A DNA stretch of 64,000 nt, taken from assembly GCA_011799875.1 (NCBI GenBank), contig CM022303.1, positions 728,210,340-728,274,339 on the forward strand, in the 5' to 3' direction. The translations under genes were made by a program, and so were the position numbers. This stretch comes from Thinopyrum elongatum (taxonomy: Eukaryota; Streptophyta; Magnoliopsida; Poales; Poaceae). Shown here piece by piece: positions 33,640-46,000 of this stretch (positions are counted from its first letter, which is position 1; each line of letters opens with the position of its first letter). The notes under the pieces were generated by a model. The model saw only the letters and a list, made by a program, of their open reading frames with translations. It made no database searches and was not told where the DNA came from.

Positions 33640-34640
33640 AAGACCATCTGATCCTGCGCCGTGGGTGCTGAGAGAAGAGAAACTCTCGTTCGCTTGTCCG
33701 ACCACGATAATCCTGCGAGTATAAGGTATCTCCATAAAACACCCGTGAGCATAGTGGCTACGCGTGATAGAGTGGCCAGGAGAAATCCACGGCCGACGTG
33801 TCCGCCATCAGGTCGCACCCACCACCAAAATGGTAACAGTGTTCCATTGGCCGGCTCGGGCACCCGAACAAGAGAAGATGAAGAGGATCAGCTTGCTCGA
33901 GCAAACCTGAGCAGCAATGACCCGAAGCCCGATGGAGCGTCGACAATGTCGCCGCCTGTCCCGTGCCCTCGCCGGCAGGGGCAAGGAAGGGTGACAATTG
34001 TATGACATCCAGCGTGCCTGGGTTAGGGCAGCTAGGTCGTCGGGATGGCAGGTAGCCAGGACGTAGCGCCTGTGGCAGGGTCGCACACACGGCGAGGTGC
34101 CAGGAAATTCCCCTGCTTGAGAGGAGGGCCCGGCGCGTCGCGGAATCACAGTTGAATCCATAGCTCCGGGGGAGGGAGGAAAGGAGCAGTAGAAGTCGGC
34201 CCTGGCGAGTGTGTGGGCGGCGCCCGCGCCGCGTCGGGGGTGGGGCGGGCTGGGCCGGAGGAAGGCGACCAGAGGTTGCCCTTTGGGACGACTTCGTACG
34301 CGAGCACGCCCAGGAGAGGGGCCGGTGGAGGCGCGGAAGCGGCGAGAAGTAGCGGGCGGCGATGATGCGGCGGAGGAGGCGCTGCCATGGTGCCGGGCGA
34401 GGTCGCCGGCCGTGGGGAGGCGAGGAGGATGTCCTCGACGTACGGGGTTCCGGGAAAGGGCCGCCGGGACTCCAGGCGGCGGTCGTCGCCATCGGGGGCG
34501 TGTTGGCGGGGCGCCGGCGCGCGCGCATTGGTGGTGGATCGGAGGATTTGGGGTTTCTCGGGCTTCCGTTTCTACTGGAGGAAAATTTACCTCCCTTTTT
34601 TTTTCTTTTCTTTTTATAAAAAAAGAAGCCAATTTTGTAC
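33640..34640 (-). other. GC-rich island, possible 5' exon of an unidentified gene
   Basis: GC content rises sharply between AT-rich flanks. Several frames stay open on both strands. On the minus strand one frame reads RRPFPGTPYVEDILLASPRP then LLGVLAYEVVPKGNLWSPS, which looks more protein-like than the longer Arg/Pro-rich frames, but I recognise no domain and could not define exons. A promoter/first-exon CpG island is the most likely reading. Confidence 0.3.
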
Positions 34641-35408
34641 TGTATTTGTTTTTGTGTACCGTATACTCTTCATTTCAATAACTACTGGCGATTATTATCT
34701 CCCGTATTACAGCAATACCCGACTGCTAGTAACTAATTTCCCTTGTTGGGTACTTATGAGGTCATGCGAATTGAATTAGTACTAGAAACTTTTTCAAAAT
34801 TCTCGATATTTTATGCACAAAAATATAGCATACCACATATTAACCAAAGTGATAGTATGTCAAAAGTCTGTCCTTGAACAAATAAAAACACATCCTTCAC
34901 TATTAAAATTCAACATATGGTACTAGCCCCAGGGAAGAAGAAAGCGCAGAGCACACAATGTCAAAGAGCACTCATATATGTCATGACCTTGCCGCCTAGG
35001 GAGTGTATAAATGGTCAATAGTTGTTCGCAAAGTGCCGCTTAGTTAACTTTCGCTAGCTCCATAGTTTTCATTTTCTCTCCATTCTTTTCTCCGGAACAA
35101 ACAAATGATTGAAACTTTAGAATCATTGGTTGGGTTATACGGGACCCTTGTTTACTCCTATTGCCGCCGCTATACAATCCTTCGATTCATATCTTAGCGG
35201 TAGAATGAGACGGTGGCGCCTCTCACCCCTCCTCGCCCATTCGAGCAGCACCGCGAGCGCACGCCGCCCAGCAAGGAACCGGTGTTTTGAGTGGAACACC
35301 AACACCCAACCTTATTAGTAGGTCATGACCCTTGACGTCGATCCACCATGCTATAGTCGGGGCACATCTACTAACCAAATATCAAGATTGTCAACGTGTA
35401 CCCTCCCC

Positions 35409-35409
<1 letters not shown>

Positions 35410-35443
<34 letters not shown>
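35410..35443. repeat. poly-C tract (~34 C)
   Basis: An uninterrupted C run preceded by CCCTCCCCA. Its length is unreliable in any sequencing technology, and the G-rich strand could form quadruplexes. Confidence 0.9.
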
Positions 35444-35886
35444 ACACCCACCGACAATTGCTATGGTGTTCTGAGTTATGCATGTGTCGATCCATCATCC
35501 ACCTATAATCTTCTGCACGATTTAGGAATTATTTTTTGATAGACGGTGACCCCGACAGTTGTTTGATGTTATAATTTTGGCACGTAAAATTGGGTGATTC
35601 TGAATAATGCCAAAGCCAAGGAGCAAGGATTTCAGAGGTGCACCTAACAAACAATAATATCGTAATGGCAAACAGGATCAGGAAGAGAAACATTAACATT
35701 TTATGAAAAAAAAAATGGATATGCTTAGTGCCTTGTGTGAAACAACAAATTTTAGTGCTCAAAATTTTTCTGCTTTCAGAAATCATTTTTTTTCTCTCGG
35801 GGCACAAAACATGTAGTTTTTTATATGGAAAATCTTGAACAGAACATTCATAATGCAATTTTTTTTATAAATTTCAAACACCAGTA

Positions 35887-36004
35887 CTCCCTCCGTAAAG
35901 TAATATAAACTTTTTTACTAAAAAATCTAAAACTTCTTTCTTTAGAAGAAGCACTAAATTATAAGAATTTTAGATCAGTACTTTAGTTATCTAAAAGGAG
36001 GGAG
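35887..36004. mobile_element. Stowaway-type MITE
   Basis: Left end CTCCCTCCGTAAAGTAATAT, right end TAAAAGGAGGGAG, TA on both sides (35885-35886, 36005-36006). A second AAAGGAGGGAGTA follows at 36012-36024, a small duplication of the right end. Confidence 0.75.
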
Positions 36005-36024
36005 TAAATCTAAAGGAGGGAGTA

Positions 36025-38830
36025 AATCCTCCGGGAAACCATTTTGTCTCTCCCCCGACCGCGCTGCAGGAGAGGGTATGGCCACTTAATCAGCACAATC
36101 AGTGCTAGTAGCATTCCAGTAATCTCTACAGTGGAAGGCCACAGAAACTTTTGGGGCGTCTTCGATTTGGCAGATTGAAATGCAAGACAGAAAAACCACG
36201 TGATGACATGTATTAATTTCTGCCTAGATGAATTAGATATTGTAAAAAATCGCATGATGCAGTTTTCAAAGTTCTTATGAAGATTTGTCATAGCAAAAGG
36301 AACTTTAAATCAAAAGGCCCTCGGGTCATTGAAGAGGCAAAGAATTAAATTGCCCTTAACACTATGAATATAATATTGTTGACTTGCATAGCCGAGTACA
36401 GTCCACCATTAGATATCGTCCGAGAAAATGGCACCATCAGATATACAAAGAACGTCAACATACATATGGCCCAACCAACAATAGTCAGCCTTAAACGGTC
36501 CCATCCTCTTGCAGGCTCGTGATCAATCATATCAAACGATTCCAAATTATTCCCGTGTGGCACGTAACTCAGTCGATTTCACAAAAAATCATGGAAGCAG
36601 AGCTAGAAGTCCAGGCTCGTTGCAAAATCGTTTCACTCGAACGCATTTACTATTGTTACAGCATGCTACTGTAGGCTCACAAGACCTGTCGACCGTGGGC
36701 GGCCAATCTCTGTCCGGATGGCGCGATCACTCGTTCCTTTCCTTTCATCACCGTCCTTGAAGATGAGGATGGTGGGGAGGCCTGATGCCATACCTCGTGG
36801 CCACCTCCTGTTCTCGTCGCGTGTTTCACACCCTCAACACCTGTTCAGCCGCCATGCGTAGGCCTTTGCCAGTCTGCGATATAGGGTGCATCAGGCGGCC
36901 GGGGCCACACCATGGGCCCAGAACTCGGCCAGCACCCAGCCGTCCTCACACCCCAGGACGACCTCATCCCACGTTCTGCTCCTCTGAAACTCGCCCACTT
37001 GCAAGTGCAACCACAGCCTCAGATCAATATAGAAGAACCTGATTGTTTTGTTCCTTGCCTCAAAGAAAAATTCAACCAACCTCCAACTGGGCATCATGCA
37101 GGTACGCTATTTTGTGGCATGATACTGTTAATCATCTCGGCATCAATAATTCTTGATTCTCTATACAGACCCATTGAATGTGGGAGGCTCAGCAATCGAA
37201 GATAAAGCCGACATAACTAAGGCCTGCCTGCCACCGGTTTCTGTTGCACTAGGATTATATGTTTTACAGTAGAAGCAGAGTTACCACACTTAATTATGCC
37301 TGTAAACAACTTTACTGGCTCACTGTGGCACTACAAGTCAGAGGTGGAAAATAAGCCTTACATCTCTAGCACTTCCGCAGTTGCAATGCCAAATGTAACT
37401 CCAAAACTGAAGGGTCCCTGTTGACGAACGCAGTAACACTGCACTACCACTAAAATCCCCCAACCGCAGCAGCACTGTAACCAAAAGCTGAGTACCTTGT
37501 GTTGATAGGACAGGATGCAGTGAAGAGATCAACCAATACCCCACTGGGAAATCAGCTGACTGCCTGCTACAGTTCTTTCTGTTTCGCATTGGAGAATAAG
37601 TATGCGGCACCGCATAGTTCACATGCACCTACCCTGTGAAAACTTACTACTAGTTCCGCTGTGACACTAAGCAGAGGACAGAAACTATCAACTTTTTATT
37701 GTTTACATATACTGATACTACTCCAGTTGCAATTTAACTCCAGCAACTGAGACCTTGTTTAGATGCAGCATCGTACATGAAAATACAGTAGTGCTAAAAT
37801 GCATTAAGCACAATGTATTAATCCAAAAGTCCTGAGACCCTGTACAGTAGTGTAGATGAACAGAAATGCTAGTGAACGCATTACTGCAAGAGGCCAAGTT
37901 TTTTTGCCCTATTTATTTTTTAGAACCAGAGCAAGTTGCATACCAGTTTGCTGAAGGATAGGATAAATAGACACCTGCCCAAGTGTACGATTAACAGTTT
38001 GTAACAGTGGCACTTTCAGTGCTGCCGAGAATACGCTAAACAAGGCAAGAATGAACAACAGCGTTAACTGTGGCAGAGGCTGGTCTGTCCACCTACCACT
38101 AGGACGTAGCAAGCTAGTTCTATACTCCTATCATTAAGCTGGTGGAATCACATCACACCTAAACCTGTATCCCCTTAATCATGTCTGGATCGAGAACGTG
38201 GATTTAGGTATTTTGGATGACATGGACTGGGGCGACAAAAAGCTAAGGCCATGCCGTCAAGCCTTACCATGCACTATGGATCAGTATGCGCACCACACTA
38301 GTTAACAGTTCATAACCCTTGAAAAACACAACTACTGTCACTGCAACCTACAAGCACAGGACGAGAACCTGGAGTCTTTTTTATCTGGTACATACTACCC
38401 AGTTGCAATGTAACTCCAAAGCGAGACCTTGTTCATATAAAATCAGTTGAAAATGCACTAACCAATAAATATTCTAGAGCAGCAATATACCCAAAGCCAG
38501 AACTATGCAGAGTGTCCTAGGAAGAGCGATGGCGTTAGAACCCGGATCTAGTGACGCGCACACAGTTGCTCCGTTAATTTGTTTTTTGGGCGAGAGGGCG
38601 AAGACTGCCACTGCTAGTCTGCTGGTGAACAATTATACGGGCAGATGACACCTGAATATATGTATGGCTTCTTTCAGGCTACGGGTTGAATCCCAGCGTG
38701 TGCCACAAGAGAAGTTCTGTGAACAGAATGAATCACCAGCAGCAGTAAGCGCGTGTGCTAGTTACGGACGTGTGTCAATAGCATAACCTGTTCTCCTACT
38801 ACACATGTAGCAGCACACGATCCCATACTG
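36025..38830. other. intergenic or intronic DNA, unassigned
   Basis: Short minus-strand frames with hydrophobic stretches (36010-36291, 36345-36563, 37909-38112) could be exons of a membrane protein, but splice sites and a family could not be established. Degenerate repeats sharing AGTTGCAAT..AACTCCA and GAGACCTTGTT occur near 37378, 37727 and 38400. Confidence 0.3.
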
Positions 38831-38923
38831 AAATGATTCGTCAGGTCGGCGCACGATGTCGTCGACCGCAAGAAATTCTGGCTGGGACTTGATAATTCTG
38901 AAGTGTGATTTTTGCGTCTGACG

Positions 38924-39215
38924 TACCGTGGTCGCGGCGGAGGGTCCGGCGGCTTGCAGTCAGGCGACGCCGGGCGTTCCGGCGGAGGCGGAGGCGCGAC
39001 GGCGCCTCCGGGTCGCGGCCGCCTCGGCTGCGGGGGTTGAAGCAGGAGGGGGAGACGGAGGCGGCGGGTGGAGGGGGTTGTTGGGCGTCGGCGGTGGAGG
39101 CCCCCGGAGAAGGCGAATATCGCCGTCGCCGCCGCATGGGGATCTCAAGGGGAGGGAGAGGGAAGTTTCGGAAGGGAGACGGGTCGATCCAACTCTGCTT
39201 GCCGCGCATGTAGAG
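38924..39215 (-). other. possible GC-rich 5' exon with splice donor
   Basis: On the minus strand a GC-rich open stretch ends at GACCACG followed by GTACGT (donor-like) near 38927. The protein is Pro/Arg-rich in every frame and no family is recognisable. A related GC-rich block with GGAGGCCCCCGGA lies at 42230-42400, also just upstream of a tRNA-Pro-like sequence. Confidence 0.3.
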
Positions 39216-39323
39216 GAGTCGTCAATGAGTGATGTAATAGAGCTTAAAGTCATACGTGATTAAGTGTGATATTACCGACTCGCCTTCACGCGCTTCAGTC
39301 TCTGCTTCGGCCCGTTTCTCGTT

Positions 39324-39404
39324 GGGTCTATGGTCCGTGGTAATGATTCTCGCTTTGGGGTGCGTGAGAGGTCGCGGTTCGATTCTCTCGCCACTGCCTC
39401 CTGA
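39324..39404 (+). pseudogene. decayed tRNA-Pro(UGG)-like sequence
   Basis: Reads GGGTCTATGGTCCGTGGTAA, then ATTCTCGCTTTGGGGTGCG and GGTCGCGGTTCGATTCTC. These correspond to the D arm, anticodon arm (TGG) and T arm of plant tRNA-Pro, with several 1-base insertions and an unpaired acceptor. A T10 run follows at about 39409-39418, like a Pol III terminator. Confidence 0.6.
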
Positions 39405-39419
39405 CCCTTTTTTTTTTCT

Positions 39420-41247
39420 TTTTCTTCTCTCGACGTGAAGAAAACTAGTACTTTTCTTAAAGGACCAATTGATAGTACACATGAACAAGTTTTTTTTTTT
39501 TTTGCGAGGATAGTACTAGAAAGTTGTCACTACGAATAACATAATGAATATTTTCCACAGATATTCTTAACCTATAATAAAGCAATAGGTATTCTCAGTC
39601 CGTCGTGACATTTTGGCAAAAAAGTACCTCACTATCTTAAAATCAACCCGCAAACAATATTTCTGTGTGCGTGGGCTGCGCATTGCTTTCTAATTTTTTT
39701 TGTTTAATCCTTCATGGGCCACTGGGCCTGTATGTTCTGCTCGGTTGTGCCCTTGACTGCCCATGTCACAAAAGAAAAGGATACGATAATTGAGGACAGA
39801 GCACTGCCAATAAATGAAGGTTGACTCTAATTAAAAAAAATGGATTTCAATGCCGGAAATAAAGGAGCCTGCCTTCAATGGAATTGTGGGCTGTCATGCT
39901 GCTATTTGATTCCTAAGTAATTATCCATGGGCTTTCATTCACTCGGATTCTAGAAAACAAAATTCAAATGCCGAAATAAAGAACGGACTGCACGCCTCCT
40001 TAAATGGAATTCTGAGCGTCATGTCACCGCCCCCCCTAATTGACTCCCAAATAAATGGTGATTAATTAAGGAGAAGATGTTGGCAACCCCATATACATAT
40101 TAAGGTAAAAAAGCAAAAATAAAATAAAAAAGCTACAAACATGTCCACACCCTGTTTGTTACTAATACAAACCGCACAAAAAAAATTATTTACGAGGTGG
40201 ATAATAATAGATAGGGTTAATTTGATCTTACATGCCATGTATAGATGGGGTAATTTCGCTATAAAAAATTAGTGTTGGGTATAGACCATAAAGCATAAAA
40301 ATTGTGGATGTCAAGTTAATGTGAAAAACAAACTATTTTTTTTCTCACTAACCACATGGATAATTAGAATTTTGTTGTGCTAATTTTAATATCTTAGGTG
40401 TTTGTAGGATTACATGGTTTTCTTAGTTGATTTTATTATCACTATCATGGAATGATTGACAGTCTTGTAGATGTTTACAATTGGGCCAAAAATATGGACA
40501 AAAACATCAAGTTTGTGTATTGTTCTTGGTGACCAACTTCAGTGCTTCTGTTTCTATGGTATAAGACCTGCGATAATGTTTTTCTCAATTCATTACATAT
40601 GCTCGGACAAAATAGTCACAAAGAAAATTTTGTAATAACTTCTTTAGGTTCGGAATTTGCAAGTTTCTCTAACTTTGATAATGACCTATGCAAACCTTTT
40701 TTCTAATTAGATTTTCAAATTGCACACATAACATCAATGAGCTATTTCTCGATAATTTTGAGTAATTATTATTTCTAAGTCCAACAACAACATCAAAATT
40801 AATTCCTAAAATTAAATTCGTTTTTTTTCTTCTCGACGCAACACCCAGGCCTGTGAACTTCATGCCCGAGAATTCTAAAAATTTAAATTTCATCTTAATT
40901 TTTTATGTTATTATAAACTTGCTCAAAAAAATGTGTCCTTTTATGTATGGTAATTAACTTTGTGATCATTCCATTTTTCAACAATTGCGCTATTTTGTCT
41001 TCAATGATTTTTCAAACTCTTGTGGACAAAACTGGTTAACGTTTGTGCTCAAGAATTGTGGAAAGTTCTATTTATGCACCCGATTCTTTCGCTTTGGCAT
41101 GTTTGTTTTTTAATAGCAAGAAAGTCTATTTTTTTCTCCCGTTGGTCAACGGACTGGCGCATATTTGCTAGTACTATAATAAGATCATCTTGTTAGTTTG
41201 GTCCTTTACCCAATATTGGAAAGATAAGAAGTGGAAGCATAGATCAG
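39420..41247. other. AT-rich intergenic DNA
   Basis: No gene supported. Bases 39840-39925 and 39960-40060 are a diverged direct duplication (ATGCCG-AAATAAAG, AATGGAATT-TG, CAAATAAATGG-type ends). The rest is A/T-rich sequence with occasional long T runs. Confidence 0.45.
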
Positions 41248-41250
41248 TTA

Positions 41251-42182
41251 GGGCACTCCAATGCAAGTCACTACTTACTCTCCCGCAAATTCCCCTTTTT
41301 GTCTCCGGCCTGTGTCCGTGACAGATACCAGAGCATTGCCATCCAATGCCTAAACTGAAATTTCCCGTATTTGTCCGCCCGGGCTTTGGAATCAACACGT
41401 GACCGTGGCGACGTCAGTGCGTGCATCTCCGGCATGCTACGGGCGACGAGCCAGCCACGGGCGCGCCGAAACGGGGGACGCGCCGAGGTCATCGTGGTCT
41501 GCTGCGCCAACGAGGCCACGCTATGAGCGTCCTGCGACCGTGACGTGCACTACTGCCAACGCCTTCCGTCTCCGTGCACCGAGGTTCCTCTCATTGGCGC
41601 AAGCTGCAAGAGGAGGACCTTCGACGTGTCCGGACGCGCTCGTGCTCCTCATCTGAACAAGCTCCGGCCGTCCACGCCGCTCGCTCGGTCCGCCTGCTCC
41701 AACCGTCTCGCGCCGCTACAACATGCACTCGTCCCGTCCCGTCGTCACGTGCTGCTCTCCATCGACCACTCCACATTCCCACGCCGTGCATGCGCGTGTA
41801 CTCGGACGACCATGTTTTTGTTTTTCCGCGAGGCAGCGACGGGTTCTTACGAAGCTCGCCGCGTGCTGTGCGAGCGCGAGGAACAGCTTGGCGCGGGGCG
41901 GCGTGTCCTGCCGGCACGGAAGCTTGCCGCGGCGGCAGGAGCGTTGCCAGCTTCGCGAGGGGAATGAGAGAAGAAAGAAGGGCACGTGTGTGTTTTTGTT
42001 GGGTTGCACGATGTCCCGACTCAATCACCGCATATCGCCTCCAGTTTTGTCTCGTGAATACCGGAATTTTGATGTCCATACCGTTCTGGGGACTGTATAG
42101 GATCTCTATGGATTGCAAAAATGAACATAAGTGGTTCAGATAACATATACCAGAGTTTTATAGGTCCCCTTTGAAGATGCCC
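41251..42182. mobile_element. Harbinger-like non-autonomous element with GC-rich interior
   Basis: Ends GGGCACTCCAATG and (complement) GGGCATCTTCAAA are inverted repeats, flanked by TTA on both sides (41248-41250 and 42183-42185), the target site of PIF/Harbinger elements. The 932-bp element has a GC-rich core (41400-41970) with overlapping open frames on both strands, but no transposase. The core may be captured gene sequence; none was recognised. Confidence 0.6.
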
Positions 42183-42520
42183 TTAGTTGGACAAACATCA
42201 AAGTTAACAGGTCGATGATGTGGGGCCGCTGGCGTTGGAGGCATTGCAGGGGGCAACGCGGCGCCCGCTTCCCGAGGCTGCGACGGCACCTCCGAGCAGT
42301 GGCCGCCGTGACGGTTCGGCTTGCGGCGCGATGAAGGAGTGGAGCCGTCGGGTGATGGAGGCCCCCGGAAGGGCGATTCGCTGCCGGCGCCGGTATTGAA
42401 AGTCCATCTACTCTTATTTCACCACCTCGCTTGACCAATCCGAGGAAGAAAGAGGGGTTTCGGCTCTTTTGAGCTTAATCACGTCCATTATATAGCTCAT
42501 ATGATGATTAAGCAATTATA

Positions 42521-42591
42521 AGGCGTTTGGTCTAGTGGTATATTTTCGCTTTGGGTGCGAGAGGTCGCGAGTTCGATTCTCGCAACGCACC
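42521..42591 (+). tRNA. tRNA-Pro(UGG)-like gene
   Basis: A 71-nt cloverleaf. The D arm has a good A box (TGGTCTAGTGG); the anticodon loop TTTGGGT gives UGG between TCGC and GCGA; the T arm is TCGCGAGTTCGATTCTCGC with a B box; an acceptor of five pairs is formed by GCGTT/AACGC with the outer two positions mismatched. A T5 run follows at 42606. Known plant tRNA-Pro starts GGGCATTTGGTCTAGTGGTA; this one has AGGCGTT and lacks one D-loop/anticodon-stem base. It may be a recent pseudogene. It forms the left edge of the tandem array. Confidence 0.7.
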
Positions 42592-43047
42592 CAACCTTTC
42601 CTTTCTTTTTCATTATTAGGCAATCCATTCTTTCTTTTTTCTGCGTTCATCCGTGTGCCCTAAATCACCGTTTTCCCCTTAATCATGAGTTTATCAGAAA
42701 ATGACTATTTAAAAGTATTTTACGATCCGACTCTCTGCCTACAGTCAATTAGAGTGGGCACTAGGGTAGATGGGCTATCGCCATGGTCAAGTGTGATAGA
42801 TACCATTGACACCGACATGCCCAAGTGTCTACTTCCGTTGACCATGGTGATAGCTCACTAACCCTTTTGCCATGGGGCGCGGTGATAGCTCCCGGAGAGT
42901 TAAGTGGCGGTGGGCCACCCACCATTCAGCCACCACCCTTCTACCCCGCTCCCACCTCAGTTGGCGCCCTCTTCCCCATACAAAGTCCTCTCAAGTCGAT
43001 GTCATTTATTCGGTGGATCAAACCCATTTGCATCCCTTGAGGTAACC

Positions 43048-43078
<31 letters not shown>

Positions 43079-46000
43079 CAGTTTGGTTTGGTTGGAAATC
43101 ACATTATTTCATGGCATCGTTCACTTCAACGTAAACCGTAGTCCGGGGAATTTCTCTCAAATCCATTCTTAAGATTGGGATGCAGGTATGTGATGCATAG
43201 TAAGCATTATATTGGTGGTTTGTAGCAGACTTAGGGTCGCGAGTTCGATTCTCGCAACGGCCCCCACCCGTTTATTTTCTTTTCATTATTTTGGTTTCAT
43301 TAGGCAATCCATTATTTCTTTTTCTGCTTTCATCCGTGTGCCTAAAATCACTGTTTTCACCCTTAATCATGAGTTTAGCTGAAAATGAACTATTTTCAAA
43401 GTATTTTACGATCCGACTCTTCTGCCTACAGTCAATTAGAGCGGGCACTAGGGTAGATGGGCTATCACCATGGTCAAGTGTGATAGATACCATTGACACC
43501 GACATGCCCAAGTGTCTACTTCCGTGAACATGGTGATAGCTCACTAACCCTTTTGCCATGGGCGGCGGTGATAGCTCCAGAGAGTTAAGTGGCGGGGTGG
43601 GCCACCCACCCATTCAGCCCCCACCCTTTACCTCCTCTCCCACCTTAGTTGGCGGCCCTCTTCCCCATACAAACTCCTCTCAAATCGATGTCATTTATTC
43701 GGTGAATCGAACCCATTTGCATCCCTGAGGTAACCTCTTTCACCCCCACCCCCCCTCCCCCCCCCCCCACCCCCCCCCCCCAACACACAGTTTGTTGGTT
43801 GGAATCACATTGTTTCATGGCATCGTTCAATTCAAGGTAACCCTAGTCCAGGGAATTTCTCTCTCAAATCCATTGTTAAGATTGGGGGATGCAGGTTTGT
43901 GATGCATAGTAAGCATATATATTGCTGGTTTGTACAAGACTTAGGGTCGCGAGTTCGATTCTCGCAACGCCCCAACCCGTTTATTTTTTTTCATTATTTT
44001 GGTTTCATTAGGCAATCCATTCTTCTTTTTTCTGCTTTCAATCTATGTGCCCAAAATCACTGTTTTCACCTTAATCATGTGTCTAGCACAAATGAACTAA
44101 TTTTAAAGTATTTTACGATCCGACTCTTCTGCCTACAGTCAATTAGAGCGGGCACTAGGGCAGATGGCTATCGCCATGGTCAAGTGTGATAGACACCGTT
44201 GACACCGAAATGCCCAAGGTGTACTTCCGTTGACCATGGTGATAGCTCACTAATCCTTTTGCCATGGGCGGCGGTGATAGCTCCCGGAAGTTAAGTGGCA
44301 GGTGGGCCACCCACCCATTCACGCACCCTTCTACTCCTCTCCCACCTCAGCTGGCGCCCTCCTCCCCATACAAACTCCTCTCAAATCTATGTCATTTATT
44401 CGGTGAATCAAACCCATTTGCATCCCTTGAGATAACCTCCCCCCACCCCACACACATTTTGGTTGGTTTGAATCACATTATTTCATGGCATCGTTCACTT
44501 CAATGTAAACCCTAGTCCGGGGAATTTCTCTCAAATCCATTCTTAAGATTGGGATGCAGGTAGTGAGGCATAGTAAGCATTAAATTGGTGTTTGTAGCAA
44601 AGACTTAGGGTCGCGAGTTCGATTCTCGCAACCATCCCACCCGTTTATTTTTTTTTCATTATTTTTGGTTTCATTGGCAATCCATTCTTTCTTTTTTCTG
44701 CTTTCATTGTGTGCCCAAAATCATGTTTTCACCTTAATCATGAGTTTGCAGAAAATGAACTATTTTTTAAGTATTTTACGATCCGACTCTCCTGCCTACA
44801 GTCAATTAGAGGCGGCACTAGGGTAGATGGGCTATCGCCATGGTCAAGTGTGATAGATACCATTGACACCGATATGCCCAAGTGTCTACTTCCTTGACCA
44901 TGGTGATAGCTCACTAAACCTTTTGCCATGGGCGCGGTTGGATAGTCCCCGAAGTTAAGTGGCGGGTGGGCCACCCCCATTCAGCCCCCACCCTTCTACC
45001 TCCTCTCCCACCTCAGTTGGCGCCCTCTTCCCCATACAAACTCCTCTCAAATCGATGTCATTTTTAGGTGAATCAAACCCATTTGCATCGCTTGAGGTAA
45101 CCCCCCCCCCCCCCCCCCACACACCAAAGTTTGGTTGGTTGAATCACATTATTCATGGCATCGTTCACTTCAACGTAAACCCTAGTCCGGGAATTTCTCA
45201 AATCCATTCTTAAGATTGGGGGATGCAGGTATGTGATGCATAGTAAGCATTATATTGGTGGTTTGTAGCAAGACTTACGGTCGCGAGTTCGATTCTCGCA
45301 ACGCCCCGCACCCGTTTATTTTTTTCATATTTTTGGTTTTCATTAGGCAATCCATTCTTTCTTTTGTCTGCTTTCATCCGTGTGCCCAAATCACTGTTTT
45401 CACCCTTAACATGAGTTTAGCACAAAATGAACTATTTTTAAGTATTTTACGAGCCGTCTCTTCTTCCTACAGTCAATTAGAGCGGGCACTAGGGTAGACG
45501 GGCTATCGCCACGGTCAAGTGTGATAGATACCATTGACACGACATGCCCAAGTGTCTACTTCCGTTGACCATGGTGATAGCTCACTAACCCTTTTGCCAT
45601 GGCGGCGGTGATAGCTCCGGAGAGTTTAGGTGGCAGTGGGCCACCCACCCTCAGCCCCCACCCTTCTTCAACCCCCTCTCCCACCTCAGTTGGCGCCCTC
45701 TTCCCCATAAAACTCCTCTCAAATCGATGTCATTTATTTGGTGAATCGAACCATTGTTATCCCTTGAGGTAACCTCTTTCACCCCCCCCCCCACACACAC
45801 ACAGTTTGGTTGGTTGGAATCACATTGTTTCATGGCATCGTTCACTTTAAGGTAACCCTAGTCCAGGGAATTTCTCTCACAATTCATGGTTAAGATTGGG
45901 GGATGCAGGTTTGTGATGCATAGTAAGCATTATATTGGTGGTTTTGTCAAGACTTAGAGTCGCGAGTTCGATTCTCGCAACACGCCCCCCACTCATTTAT

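Noticed and set aside
33758..34632. Minus-strand frames of 256 and 274 codons as genes
   Set aside because: The two overlap in different frames, are Arg/Pro/Ser-rich from base composition, and show no domain; kept only as a GC-rich island.
41545..42143. Plus and minus frames of 100-189 codons
   Set aside because: All lie in the GC-rich core of a Harbinger-like element; no frame is favoured and no family is recognisable.
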